Source: Nocardioides sp. R-C-SC26 (lineage in GTDB: Bacteria > Actinomycetota > Actinomycetes > Propionibacteriales > Nocardioidaceae). Taken from it: DNA of 64,000 nucleotides. The position numbers were made by a program, and so were the translations under genes. Positions 9,475 through 17,490 of this stretch are shown here, piece by piece. The DNA lies in the NCBI RefSeq assembly GCF_021246465.1, contig NZ_JAHRHK010000002.1, positions 93,341 through 157,340 of the forward strand, written 5' to 3'. The notes below the pieces were generated by a model. That model made no database searches and was not told where the DNA came from. It was given only the letters and a program-made list of their open reading frames with translations. Every line of letters begins with the position of its first letter. Within the stretch, counting starts at the first letter, position 1.

Positions 9475-9617
9475 GCGCGCCCGCCGGGGCCGCCGTGTGA
9501 TGACGCGTGCGGACCGGGACGATCGCGGCGGAGCCTCGCTGGTCTAGCCAGCCTCAGCCGCAATGGTCGACTGCCGAATATGATGCGAGCCACATCTGGG
9601 AACGCTCTGGGGGGAAC

Positions 9618-10496
9618 GTGACCGCAATTACTCAGGCGCGTGCGCGCCAAACCGTCGAGGGCAGCCGCGCCGAACGCACCACGTCGTCCGCGTTGTCCGT
9701 GCTGCGTGAGCCTCATTGGGTCGTCTTCGACGACGTCGTCGTGCCGGGGGCGCGTGGCCGCGCTGTCGGCCACATCGTCGTCGGACCACCTGGCGTGTTC
9801 GTCATCGATGCCATCAATCTCAGTGGCCACGTCGCGCTGCAGGGCGGAGTGCTCAAGCAGAACGGCAAGAACCGGTCGCAGCTGGTGACCTCGCTGCACG
9901 GCGTCGAGCCGGCGATGCTGGGCGTCGTCCCGGGCCTGCGGCCCGACCACGTGCACCTGGTGGCCTGCCTCGTCGGGGGCGACCACGTCCGCGGCGCGAT
10001 CGACGACATCGCCGTGTGTTCGCCGTTGGACATCGTCCAGGTGATGGCGAGTCGGCCGTCGATGCTCAGCGAGTCCGACATCGCGATCGTCGCGCAGCTG
10101 CTGCGGGCGGGACTCAACACCGGGACGGTGGCTGCCTCCTACGCCAACGCGCCGACGACGCCGGCGGCTGGGGTCGCGCCGCCGACCCCGCCGCCCAGCG
10201 CGCCCCGTGGGCACGCCGCTCCTGGCCGCCAGCGGCCTGCGGCACCGCGCACCGCCCCACCTCGGGCAGCCGCGCGGGGCGGCACCCGCGACGATCTCCC
10301 GCAACGGAGCGCCGTCGCGCGGCCGGGGCGCGAGCGTCGGCGTTCCCTGGTGCCCGACCCCATCAAGTACGGCCTGGCTGGCGCCTTCATCACGCTGTGC
10401 CTCACCTCGCCGCAGACCTTCACCGAGGTGTCGCACCGCATCGGTGACGTCTTCATCGACGACGCCGTCCAGTCGCCCGCGCCCGGCGCACCCTGA
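9618..10496 (+). CDS. Degenerate NERD-like membrane protein
   Basis: 292 residues from the GTG at 9618, with GGGGGGAA immediately upstream. The N-terminal half is clearly paralogous to the NERD domain at 3946-5100: HIVVGPPGVFVIDAINLSGHV aligns with HVVVGPPGVFVIDTKNWSGPI. The core Asp before His is Gly51 here and the core Lys is Ile66, so two of the conserved acidic/basic residues are gone and nuclease-type chemistry is unlikely. A Pro/Ala/Arg-rich linker (about residues 175-240) leads to a single hydrophobic segment (KYGLAGAFITLCLTS) and a short tail. The likely role is binding or regulatory (inference). A perfect 39-bp palindrome follows the gene. Confidence 0.7.
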   Translation: MTAITQARARQTVEGSRAERTTSSALSVLREPHWVVFDDVVVPGARGRAVGHIVVGPPGVFVIDAINLSGHVALQGGVLKQNGKNRSQLVTSLHGVEPAMLGVVPGLRPDHVHLVACLVGGDHVRGAIDDIAVCSPLDIVQVMASRPSMLSESDIAIVAQLLRAGLNTGTVAASYANAPTTPAAGVAPPTPPPSAPRGHAAPGRQRPAAPRTAPPRAAARGGTRDDLPQRSAVARPGRERRRSLVPDPIKYGLAGAFITLCLTSPQTFTEVSHRIGDVFIDDAVQSPAPGAP

Positions 10497-10531
10497 TCGA
10501 CGTCGCGCACGGTCGGCAACCGTTCGACGAC

Positions 10532-10570
10532 CGTGCGGCTGTGGAGCAGTGACTGCTCCACAGCCGCACG
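10532..10570 (+). terminator. Perfect 39-bp palindrome, terminator candidate
   Basis: CGTGCGGCTGTGGAGCAGT at 10532-10550 is followed, after one G, by its exact reverse complement at 10552-10570. The stem would be 17-19 bp. It lies between two same-strand genes, 36 bp after the NERD-like stop, and probably ends that transcript. Confidence 0.6.
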
Positions 10571-10614
10571 ACCACCTGCGTCGGCGCGTCGGTTGACTCG
10601 ACGACGGTGGGCCC

Positions 10615-13026
10615 ATGCCTACCGCCGCGCACATTCCGCCCTCCTCCGACCGTCCGCGACGTCGTCACGTGCGGCGCGCCCTCGTGCTCCGCACCCTGGC
10701 ACCGGCGCTGCTCGCCACGGTGGCGTTGGTGCCGCTCGCCGTCGGTACACCACAGGGGCACGCCTCGGTCTCGCCGCGCTGGGAGGAGTCGACACCGCCG
10801 CCGCTCGCACTCGACCTCGAGCGGTCGGCGCGCCGCGTGGCGGCCGAGGAATGCCGCACGGTCGATCCCAACCTGGTACGCGGCGTCTGTCTGCGCTATC
10901 CGACCCGGCGCGGCACAGCCCTGACCTGGCTGGGTTCCTACCGGGCGCCGGACGGCCGGGTCTTCTTCTGCATCGACTACCTCTACGACTCACGCCTGCG
11001 CGCCGATGCGCGCGAGGTCTCGACCCGACGTCTGGTCAACCAGTTCGGTGATCGGATCGGCGTCGCCGAGGTCGCCGCGCTCAACTACCTCGTCTCCACC
11101 TGGGCCGGTCGCGGGTCCACGGGCAGCGACGTCGACGACGCGGCCATCGCGCTCATCGTGCGCCAGGTGATGTCCGACGGCGTGCGCGGCGACGGCGTCG
11201 TGGTCTACCCCCGGGCGCTGAAGGTGGGCGACCGAGTCCGCGAGCCACGCGGCGACCTCGACCGGCGCGTTCTGGACCGGGCCCAGAAGATGTGGCGTGA
11301 GGCCGGGCGCCTGCGTGGGCCCTGGAGGATCTCGTTGATCCCACGCGACGCGGACCCCATGCGCGTCGGTACGCCGCGGCGCTTCGCCGTCCGGGTGACC
11401 TCGGCCGCTGGCCGTGCCGTCACCGACGCCGGCGTCGTGGTGCGCTGCACCGGTCCGGTCACCTGCCACCTCGACTCCGTCGGGACCGGGAATCGCCGTC
11501 GCGACGTCGTCGTCGAACCCCGAGCCACCGGACGCTTCTCGTTGCGGGCCGCGGTGAGGGCGCCATCCGCGGGTGGTGTGCTCTATCGAGCACGCGGGTG
11601 GTCGACCCACGCGAGCTGGACCGCTCGTCGAGCCGGTGTCCAACGTGGCTGGATCGCGCAGGAGAGCCGTGCCGTAGTGGAGGCGAGCGACGAGATCCGC
11701 GTGCGCCGCGCACGCCCGGAGCTCACCACGCGGGCGTCCGCGGCGACGACGAGCGTCGGTGCCGCGCTCGCTGACGACGTCACGATCAGCGGGCTCCCAG
11801 GCGCGCGTCCCCTGCTCGCGACGGCGGAGCTCTTCGGCCCGTACCGCCAGCAGCCCGGCGCGGCGGACTGCACCGCCGACAAGCGCGTGGGCACGGTCCG
11901 GTTCGCCGTCGCGGGCGATGGCACCTATCGCACGCCCGGCGTGGTGGTGAGCGAAGCCGGGTACTACACCTGGGTCGCTGCCCTGCCCGCCGATCTCGAC
12001 AGTCTGCCGGTGCGGCACGCGTGCGGCATCGCGGAGGAGACCACGCTCGTCCGGCGGCTCACACCCCAGGTCGGTACCCGCGCGTCGACGCAGCGCGCCC
12101 TGACCGGGGACAGGATCCACGACACCATCGAGCTCGCCGGAGTCAGCGAGACCGCCGTCCAGCTGCGCTGGACCCTCCACGGCCCCATCGCACCCCGGAA
12201 CGGACGCTGCGCCGGACTGTCGTGGCGCGGAGCTCCCATCGCTGACCGCGGTGTGGTGCTGGCGCACGGCGACGGCCTCTACCGCACGCGGTCCACGACG
12301 CTGGTCACGCCCGGCTGCTTCACCTACAGCGTCCGGGTGCCCGCCACAGCCCGCACGACGTCGGCGCGACACGAGCCGGGTATCGCGGTCGAGACGGCGC
12401 TCGTCACCCGCCCTGCGACGCCGGTCGTGCCGGAGGTGCCCACCGGCCCGGAGATCGCGGTGCGACCCACGCAGCGGGTCGCGCCGCGCTATCTGGAGCG
12501 CCGCTACTCCGAAGAGATCTCGACCCCCGTTCCAGGGACGGACGCGCCTGGCGACTCACCGTCGGTGCGCGGGAGGGTCCGAGCCGATGCGGGAGCAGTG
12601 AGCATCGACCGGATCGGGCTCGTCGCTCCGGTCGTCTCCGCGCGGCTCGACGGCGGTGTCATGGCGATCCCCGACGACGTGCGCACAGTGGGCTGGCTCT
12701 CCGTCAGCGCCCGTCCCGACGACGTGATGGGCGCCAGCATCATCTCCGGGCACGTCTCCGACCGCCGGGACCGACGTGGCGCGTTCGGCCGACTGCACCG
12801 CGCGCAACGCGGAGACGTCGTGCGGTGGCGCGCCGACGACGGCACGATGCGGCTCTTCGATGTCGTGTCCGTACGCCGGTTCCCACGCGCGCACGGACTC
12901 CCCGCCTCCCTCTTCCGCACCGACGGGCGTCGGCTGGTGCACCTGATCACCTGTGCCGACCGCACGGTCTCGGGGGGCCGCGTCCACTATCGCGACAACC
13001 TCGTCGTCACGGCCGTAGCCCGATGA
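10615..13026 (+). CDS. Large secreted protein with C-terminal class F-type sortase domain
   Basis: 803 residues. An Arg-rich N-terminus and hydrophobic stretch (LAPALLATVALVPLAVG, about residues 31-47) form a signal peptide or membrane anchor. Residues ~60-240 form a Cys-containing domain (ECRTVD, GVCLRYP, FFCIDY); residues ~370-485 and ~490-610 appear to be two copies of a beta domain with Cys and a GxYxxPG/GLYRTRS-type turn. A Pro-rich linker leads to a sortase domain from about 663: VSIDRIGLVAPV, SGHVS (His713), LITC (Cys780) and HYRDN (Arg793), the His/Cys/Arg triad in the class E/F style. Sortases are normally stand-alone ~220-residue proteins, so the fusion to a large ectodomain is odd. 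It may act on wall or pilus-like proteins; no LPXTG substrate is visible nearby. Confidence 0.8.
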   Translation: MPTAAHIPPSSDRPRRRHVRRALVLRTLAPALLATVALVPLAVGTPQGHASVSPRWEESTPPPLALDLERSARRVAAEECRTVDPNLVRGVCLRYPTRRGTALTWLGSYRAPDGRVFFCIDYLYDSRLRADAREVSTRRLVNQFGDRIGVAEVAALNYLVSTWAGRGSTGSDVDDAAIALIVRQVMSDGVRGDGVVVYPRALKVGDRVREPRGDLDRRVLDRAQKMWREAGRLRGPWRISLIPRDADPMRVGTPRRFAVRVTSAAGRAVTDAGVVVRCTGPVTCHLDSVGTGNRRRDVVVEPRATGRFSLRAAVRAPSAGGVLYRARGWSTHASWTARRAGVQRGWIAQESRAVVEASDEIRVRRARPELTTRASAATTSVGAALADDVTISGLPGARPLLATAELFGPYRQQPGAADCTADKRVGTVRFAVAGDGTYRTPGVVVSEAGYYTWVAALPADLDSLPVRHACGIAEETTLVRRLTPQVGTRASTQRALTGDRIHDTIELAGVSETAVQLRWTLHGPIAPRNGRCAGLSWRGAPIADRGVVLAHGDGLYRTRSTTLVTPGCFTYSVRVPATARTTSARHEPGIAVETALVTRPATPVVPEVPTGPEIAVRPTQRVAPRYLERRYSEEISTPVPGTDAPGDSPSVRGRVRADAGAVSIDRIGLVAPVVSARLDGGVMAIPDDVRTVGWLSVSARPDDVMGASIISGHVSDRRDRRGAFGRLHRAQRGDVVRWRADDGTMRLFDVVSVRRFPRAHGLPASLFRTDGRRLVHLITCADRTVSGGRVHYRDNLVVTAVAR

Positions 13027-13081
13027 CGAGCCGAGGCGCTCGCTACCGGGAGCGACGGTCCGGACAGTTTCGGTTGAGCGG

Positions 13082-14533
13082 TCAGCCGCGGTTCGCCTGC
13101 ATCCACGCCTCGACGTCGTCCGCGGCGCGAGGCAGCGCGGCGGAGAGGTTGTGCGCGCCCGTGTCGGTCACCAGCACGTCGTCCTCGATGCGGATGCCGA
13201 TGCCCCGCAGCTCCTGCGGCACCAGGAGGTCGTCGGCCTGGAAGTACAGGCCGGGCTCGACCGTGAGCACCATCCCCGCCGCGAGATCACCCTTGGCGTA
13301 GGACTCCGGTGCCGCCTGCGCGCAGTCGTGCACATCGAGCCCGAGCATGTGGCTGGTGCCGTGCAGGGTCCAGCGACGGTAGAGCAGCGAATCGGGCTCC
13401 AGCGCCTCCTCGGCCGAGACGGGGAGGAGTCCGAGGTCGGCGAGGCCGTGGGCGAGCACGGTCATGGCGGCCAGGTGCACGTCGGCGAACGGGGTACCGG
13501 GCGCGACGGCCGCGATCCCGGCGTCCTGGGCCTGCAGCACCAGCTCGTAGAGCTCGCGCTGGAGGGGTGTGAACCGGCCATCCACCGGAAGGGTGCGCGT
13601 CACGTCGGCGGTGTAGAGGTGATGCCCTTCGACGCCCATGTCGAGCAGCACCAGCTCACCGGGCGTAATCGGCCCGGTGTTGTCGATCCAGTGCAGCGTC
13701 GTGGCGTGGGAACCTCCCGCGACGATGGAGTCGTACCCGAGGTCGTTGCCCATCGCCCGGGCGCGGCGGAAGAAGGTGCCTTCGATCCAGCGCTCGCCGA
13801 ACTCCAGCACACGGTCCCACTCCGCGACGGCGTCGGTGAACCCGAGAGTGGTGGCATCGCAGGCCCGCTGCAGCTCGTCGATCTCCCAGGCGTCCTTGAT
13901 CAGACGCTGCTCGGAGGCGACCCGGCTCAGTTCGCTGTCGCGCCCTTCGTCGGCCGACACCAGGCGGTCGACATCGGCCGAGACTCCGCGGTGGACGCGG
14001 GTCTTGCCCGGTCGTGCCAGCGCCGCCTCCAACTCACCGATCGGACGCACCTCGATCCCGAGGGAGGAGGCCAGCTCGCGTGCCGAGGGCCGCTTGCCGG
14101 CCCAGAGCGCGCCGTACTGCCGGTCACGGAAGAACTCGTCGGACTCGCGTCCCGATCGCGGGCGGGCGTAGAGCACCGCCTCGCCGTCCTCGAGCACGAG
14201 CGTCGCGTCACTGGTCTGGTTGCCGCAGTAGTAGACGTGAGCGGTGTCGACCCGGAAGCGGTAGTCGGTGTCGTTCGATCGCACCTGATAGCCCCCGCCG
14301 GGGAGCACGAGACGCTCGCCGGGGAAGAGCGAGGCCAGGCGCGCCCGGCGCTCGGCGGCGCGTTCGGCGACAGGCGCGAGCGGGAGGTCGGCGTCCTCGT
14401 CGCGCCATCCGGTGCGCATGAACGCGGCGAGCGCCTCCGGCACCGTCGGGTCGTGCGACTGCGTGCCCGCGGCCTCCTCCGAGGCCGTCTCGGAGTCCTC
14501 TGAGATTCGCTGCTCCTCGATGTCCCCGTTCAT
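13082..14533 (-). CDS. pepP: Aminopeptidase P family (Xaa-Pro aminopeptidase)
   Basis: 483 residues from the ATG at 14533. The N-terminal AMP_N-type domain (RRARLASLFPGERLVLPGG) is followed by a pita-bread M24 catalytic domain. The five dinuclear-metal ligands are all present: Asp in LLDMGVE, Asp in TADVTRT, His in GTSHMLGLDVHD, Glu in TVEPGLYF and Glu in IRIEDDVLV. It removes N-terminal residues preceding proline in the cytoplasm. The first ~30 residues are acidic and low-complexity, and the start could be further downstream. It is divergent from prsW with 51 bp between. Confidence 0.93.
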   Translation of the reverse strand: MNGDIEEQRISEDSETASEEAAGTQSHDPTVPEALAAFMRTGWRDEDADLPLAPVAERAAERRARLASLFPGERLVLPGGGYQVRSNDTDYRFRVDTAHVYYCGNQTSDATLVLEDGEAVLYARPRSGRESDEFFRDRQYGALWAGKRPSARELASSLGIEVRPIGELEAALARPGKTRVHRGVSADVDRLVSADEGRDSELSRVASEQRLIKDAWEIDELQRACDATTLGFTDAVAEWDRVLEFGERWIEGTFFRRARAMGNDLGYDSIVAGGSHATTLHWIDNTGPITPGELVLLDMGVEGHHLYTADVTRTLPVDGRFTPLQRELYELVLQAQDAGIAAVAPGTPFADVHLAAMTVLAHGLADLGLLPVSAEEALEPDSLLYRRWTLHGTSHMLGLDVHDCAQAAPESYAKGDLAAGMVLTVEPGLYFQADDLLVPQELRGIGIRIEDDVLVTDTGAHNLSAALPRAADDVEAWMQANRG

Positions 14534-14572
14534 CAGGCCACTGTACGAGCCGAATGGACCTCTCGCTCCCGA

Positions 14573-14578
14573 TAGGCT
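14573..14578 (+). promoter_or_regulatory. -10 hexamer for a leaderless prsW transcript
   Basis: TAGGCT lies 6 nt before the prsW ATG and no Shine-Dalgarno is present, placing the likely transcription start at or next to the start codon. Confidence 0.5.
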
Positions 14579-14584
14579 GCCCCT

Positions 14585-15742
14585 ATGCCGAGGACGGGCC
14601 CGAACGTGGTGATCGAGGCGCCCGTGGGGCGTCGTCTCGACACGATCACGTTCACCGTCGTGGTCGCGGTGGCAGTCAGCGTCGGCGCGCTCGGCATGTT
14701 CCTGCTCCTCGCGCTCTCCGGCGCGCCCGGCGTCGTGCTGCTCGCGACTCTGTTGGCCGCCGTCCCCGTGGGGCCGCTCGTCGCGTGCTATCTGTGGCTG
14801 GATCGCTACGAGCCCGAGCCGCGATCGTTGCTCCTCTACGGCCTGCTCTGGGGAGCCTTCGTGGCCACGGCGGCCTCGATCGTGATCGGCGGCGTGGGCG
14901 GCCTCTTCGTCGCCGTCACCGACGAGGTGTCGCTGGCGGTCGTGGCGCCGTTCACCGAAGAGGCCAGCAAGGGCCTCTTCCTCGCGTTGCTGCTGTGGTG
15001 GCGTCGCGCCGAACTGGACGGCGTCCTCGACGGCATCGTCTATGCGGGCATGGTCGGCATCGGCTTCGCCTTCACCGAGAACATCCTCTATCTCGCCGCG
15101 GCCTACAACGGCACCGACGGGATGGGGCCGGGCGGTGTCGCCGGAGTCACCTCCACCTTCGTGCTCCGCTGCCTGATCAGCCCGTTCGCGCATCCGCTGT
15201 TCACCGCGTGCATCGGGATCGGGGTCGGGCTCGCCGTCGCCTCGCGACGTCGTTCTGTGCGGTGGGGCGCACCGATGCTCGGCTACCTGGTCGCCGTGCT
15301 CCTCCACGGTCTGTGGAACGGCTCGACGGTGTTCGGGCTCGCGGGCTTCGCCGGCGTCTACCTGGTGCTGATGCTGCCGGCGCTGATCGGTCTGGTCTGC
15401 CTCGCGGTCTGGGCCCGATCGGCCGAGCAGCGGATGCTGAGCGTCGCCCTCGCCGACGCCGCGCAGCGCAATCTCATCCCCGCCACCGACATCGGCTGGG
15501 TCGTGGACCTGCGCGCCCGCCGCGCCGCGCGCTCCTACGCTTCGCGTTCGGCCGGGCCTGCCGGGGCACGCGCGATGGCGGCCTACCAGCAGGCCGCCAT
15601 CGAGCTGGGCTTCCTGCATCACCGACTTCTACGTGGCACCCCGCCCGCGGACTGGCAGGAGCGCGGTGCAGCACATGTAACCCGCATCCGGACGATCCGG
15701 CCCTATGTCGCCTTCCCCGGACAGGTGGTTCCGGTCGCATGA
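14585..15742 (+). CDS. prsW: PrsW-family intramembrane metalloprotease
   Basis: 385 residues with about eight hydrophobic segments. Family motifs within membrane helices are present: FTEEASKG (the EExxK metal/catalytic motif), GFAFTENILY, FAHPLFTACIG (metal-binding His) and HGLWNGS. PrsW proteins cut membrane-anchored substrates such as anti-sigma factors; the target here is unknown. A soluble C-terminal tail of ~90 residues carries a basic region. The stop overlaps the next start (ATGA), so it is translationally coupled to two dynamin-like GTPase genes, suggesting a shared membrane or envelope function (inference). Confidence 0.9.
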   Translation: MPRTGPNVVIEAPVGRRLDTITFTVVVAVAVSVGALGMFLLLALSGAPGVVLLATLLAAVPVGPLVACYLWLDRYEPEPRSLLLYGLLWGAFVATAASIVIGGVGGLFVAVTDEVSLAVVAPFTEEASKGLFLALLLWWRRAELDGVLDGIVYAGMVGIGFAFTENILYLAAAYNGTDGMGPGGVAGVTSTFVLRCLISPFAHPLFTACIGIGVGLAVASRRRSVRWGAPMLGYLVAVLLHGLWNGSTVFGLAGFAGVYLVLMLPALIGLVCLAVWARSAEQRMLSVALADAAQRNLIPATDIGWVVDLRARRAARSYASRSAGPAGARAMAAYQQAAIELGFLHHRLLRGTPPADWQERGAAHVTRIRTIRPYVAFPGQVVPVA

Positions 15743-17490
15743 ACGCCGCACAAGGCAAGGACGCCGTCCGCATGCTGACTGCGATGGTGCACCTGCGCGC
15801 ATCGCTGGCGGCGGCCGAGCTCCCCTTCGCTGTGCCGGACGTGGCCGGCCTGCGGCAGCAGCGTGCGGAGGTGATCACCCAGCTCGAGACCTACGTGATC
15901 CCCCGCGTGATGTCGCTGGAATCGCCGATGCTGGCGGTGGTCGGTGGGTCCACCGGCGCGGGCAAGTCCACCTTGGTCAACTCGCTCGTCGGTCACCGTG
16001 TCACGACGCCGGGTGTCCTCCGCCCGACGACTCGCTCGCCGGTGCTCGTGCATCACCCCGACGAGGCCACGTGGTTCGGTCAGGACCGGCTGCTCCCCGA
16101 CCTGGTGCGCGTCGACCACTCCACCGACGATCCCGGCTGCATCCAGCTCGTCGCCACCGACGCGGTGCCGCGCGGACTGGCGATCCTCGATGCTCCCGAT
16201 GTCGACTCCGTCGAGCAGCGCAACCGCGAGCTCGCCGCTCACCTGCTCCAGGCCGCCGACCTCTGGCTCTTCGTCACCTCGGCCGCGCGCTACGCCGACC
16301 AGGTGCCGTGGGTCTACCTCCGCCAGGCCGCCGAGCGCTCGACCGCCGTCGCCGTCGTGCTCGACCGCACGCCGGACGAGGCCGTCCAGACCGTCGCCAC
16401 CCACCTGGCCCGGATGCTCGCCAGCCGTGGGTTGAAGGACTCTCCGCTCTTCACCGTGCACGAGAGCGCGGTGGACGACGAGGGACTGCTGCCCGCCTCG
16501 AACGTCGCGGAGATCCGTGGCTGGCTCGAGACGCTCGCGGCCGATGTCGAGGCGCGCGAGCTCGTCGTCCGACAGACCCTCGACGGTGCCGTCCGCGCCA
16601 TCACGCGGCACGCCTACCCCATCGCCGACGCCGTCGACCAGCAGGCGCGGGCCGCCGCTGCGCTGCGTGCCGAGGCCGACGAGCAGTACGCGAACGCCCG
16701 CGATCGGCTCGGCCGCGGAGCGGGCGACGGCTCGGTGCTGCAGGGAGAGGTGCTGGCCCGCTGGCAGGAGTTCGCCGGGGGCGGCGAGCTGCTCCGATCG
16801 CTCGACAGCCGGGTCGGCGGTCTCCGGGACCGGGTCGTGAACACCATCCGGGGCAAGGCGCAGCAGGCCGAGCGGGTCACCGTGGCGGTCGAGTCGGCGC
16901 TCGAGGCACTGGTCCTCGGCGAGGCCGAGGACGCAGCAGCCGCTGTCTACCGGGCCTGGAACGACACCGACGAGGGCCGTGCCGCGCTCAGCGAGGAGCC
17001 CCGGAGCCTCGGCCGCGCCTCGGCCGACCTGCGGCGCCGCGCCGAGCGCACCGTCCGCGACTGGCAGCTCGACGTCGCCGAGTCCGTGCGCGGTCAGGCG
17101 TCCGACCGACGCACCTCCGCACGGTTCCTGACGATCGGCCTCAACGGCTTGGCGGTCTCCCTGATGGTCGCGGTGCTGGGCCGCTCGACGGGGACGTCCG
17201 GTCGTGGCGACCGCGACGACGCCGCGACGGCCGCACGTCGCGTCCTGTCGGCGGTCTTCAGCGCCGAGGAGCTCGACGACCTCCTCACCTCCACCGCCGC
17301 GTCGCTGGAGCAGCGCCTGGGCCGACTGATGGGCGAGGAGGAGGGCCGGTTCATCGCGCTTCTGGGCCCGGTTGCCGATGACGCGACCGATCGTGCGACC
17401 GTGACGCCCGGCACCACCGATGTGGCCGAGCGACTACGCGAGGCCGCGCGGCGTGTCGACGATCTGCGCTACAAGGGAGTGAGCACGTGA
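15739..17490 (+). CDS. Dynamin-like GTPase, first of a coupled pair
   Basis: 583 residues from the ATG at 15739, overlapping the prsW stop by 4 bp. The GTPase domain has P-loop GGSTGAGKST, switch Thr in LRPTTRSP and G3 DAPDVDS. The expected NKxD specificity motif is replaced by LDRTPDE, so nucleotide specificity is uncertain. A helical middle region rich in Ala/Arg/Glu follows, then one hydrophobic segment (FLTIGLNGLAVSLMVAVLG) near residue 470 and a helical tail. Size, tandem order and membrane segment resemble the paired DynA/DynB dynamin-like proteins known to act at the Streptomyces sporulation septum; that equivalence is an inference. Its stop overlaps the next GTPase start (GTGA). Confidence 0.78.
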   Translation: MNAAQGKDAVRMLTAMVHLRASLAAAELPFAVPDVAGLRQQRAEVITQLETYVIPRVMSLESPMLAVVGGSTGAGKSTLVNSLVGHRVTTPGVLRPTTRSPVLVHHPDEATWFGQDRLLPDLVRVDHSTDDPGCIQLVATDAVPRGLAILDAPDVDSVEQRNRELAAHLLQAADLWLFVTSAARYADQVPWVYLRQAAERSTAVAVVLDRTPDEAVQTVATHLARMLASRGLKDSPLFTVHESAVDDEGLLPASNVAEIRGWLETLAADVEARELVVRQTLDGAVRAITRHAYPIADAVDQQARAAAALRAEADEQYANARDRLGRGAGDGSVLQGEVLARWQEFAGGGELLRSLDSRVGGLRDRVVNTIRGKAQQAERVTVAVESALEALVLGEAEDAAAAVYRAWNDTDEGRAALSEEPRSLGRASADLRRRAERTVRDWQLDVAESVRGQASDRRTSARFLTIGLNGLAVSLMVAVLGRSTGTSGRGDRDDAATAARRVLSAVFSAEELDDLLTSTAASLEQRLGRLMGEEEGRFIALLGPVADDATDRATVTPGTTDVAERLREAARRVDDLRYKGVST

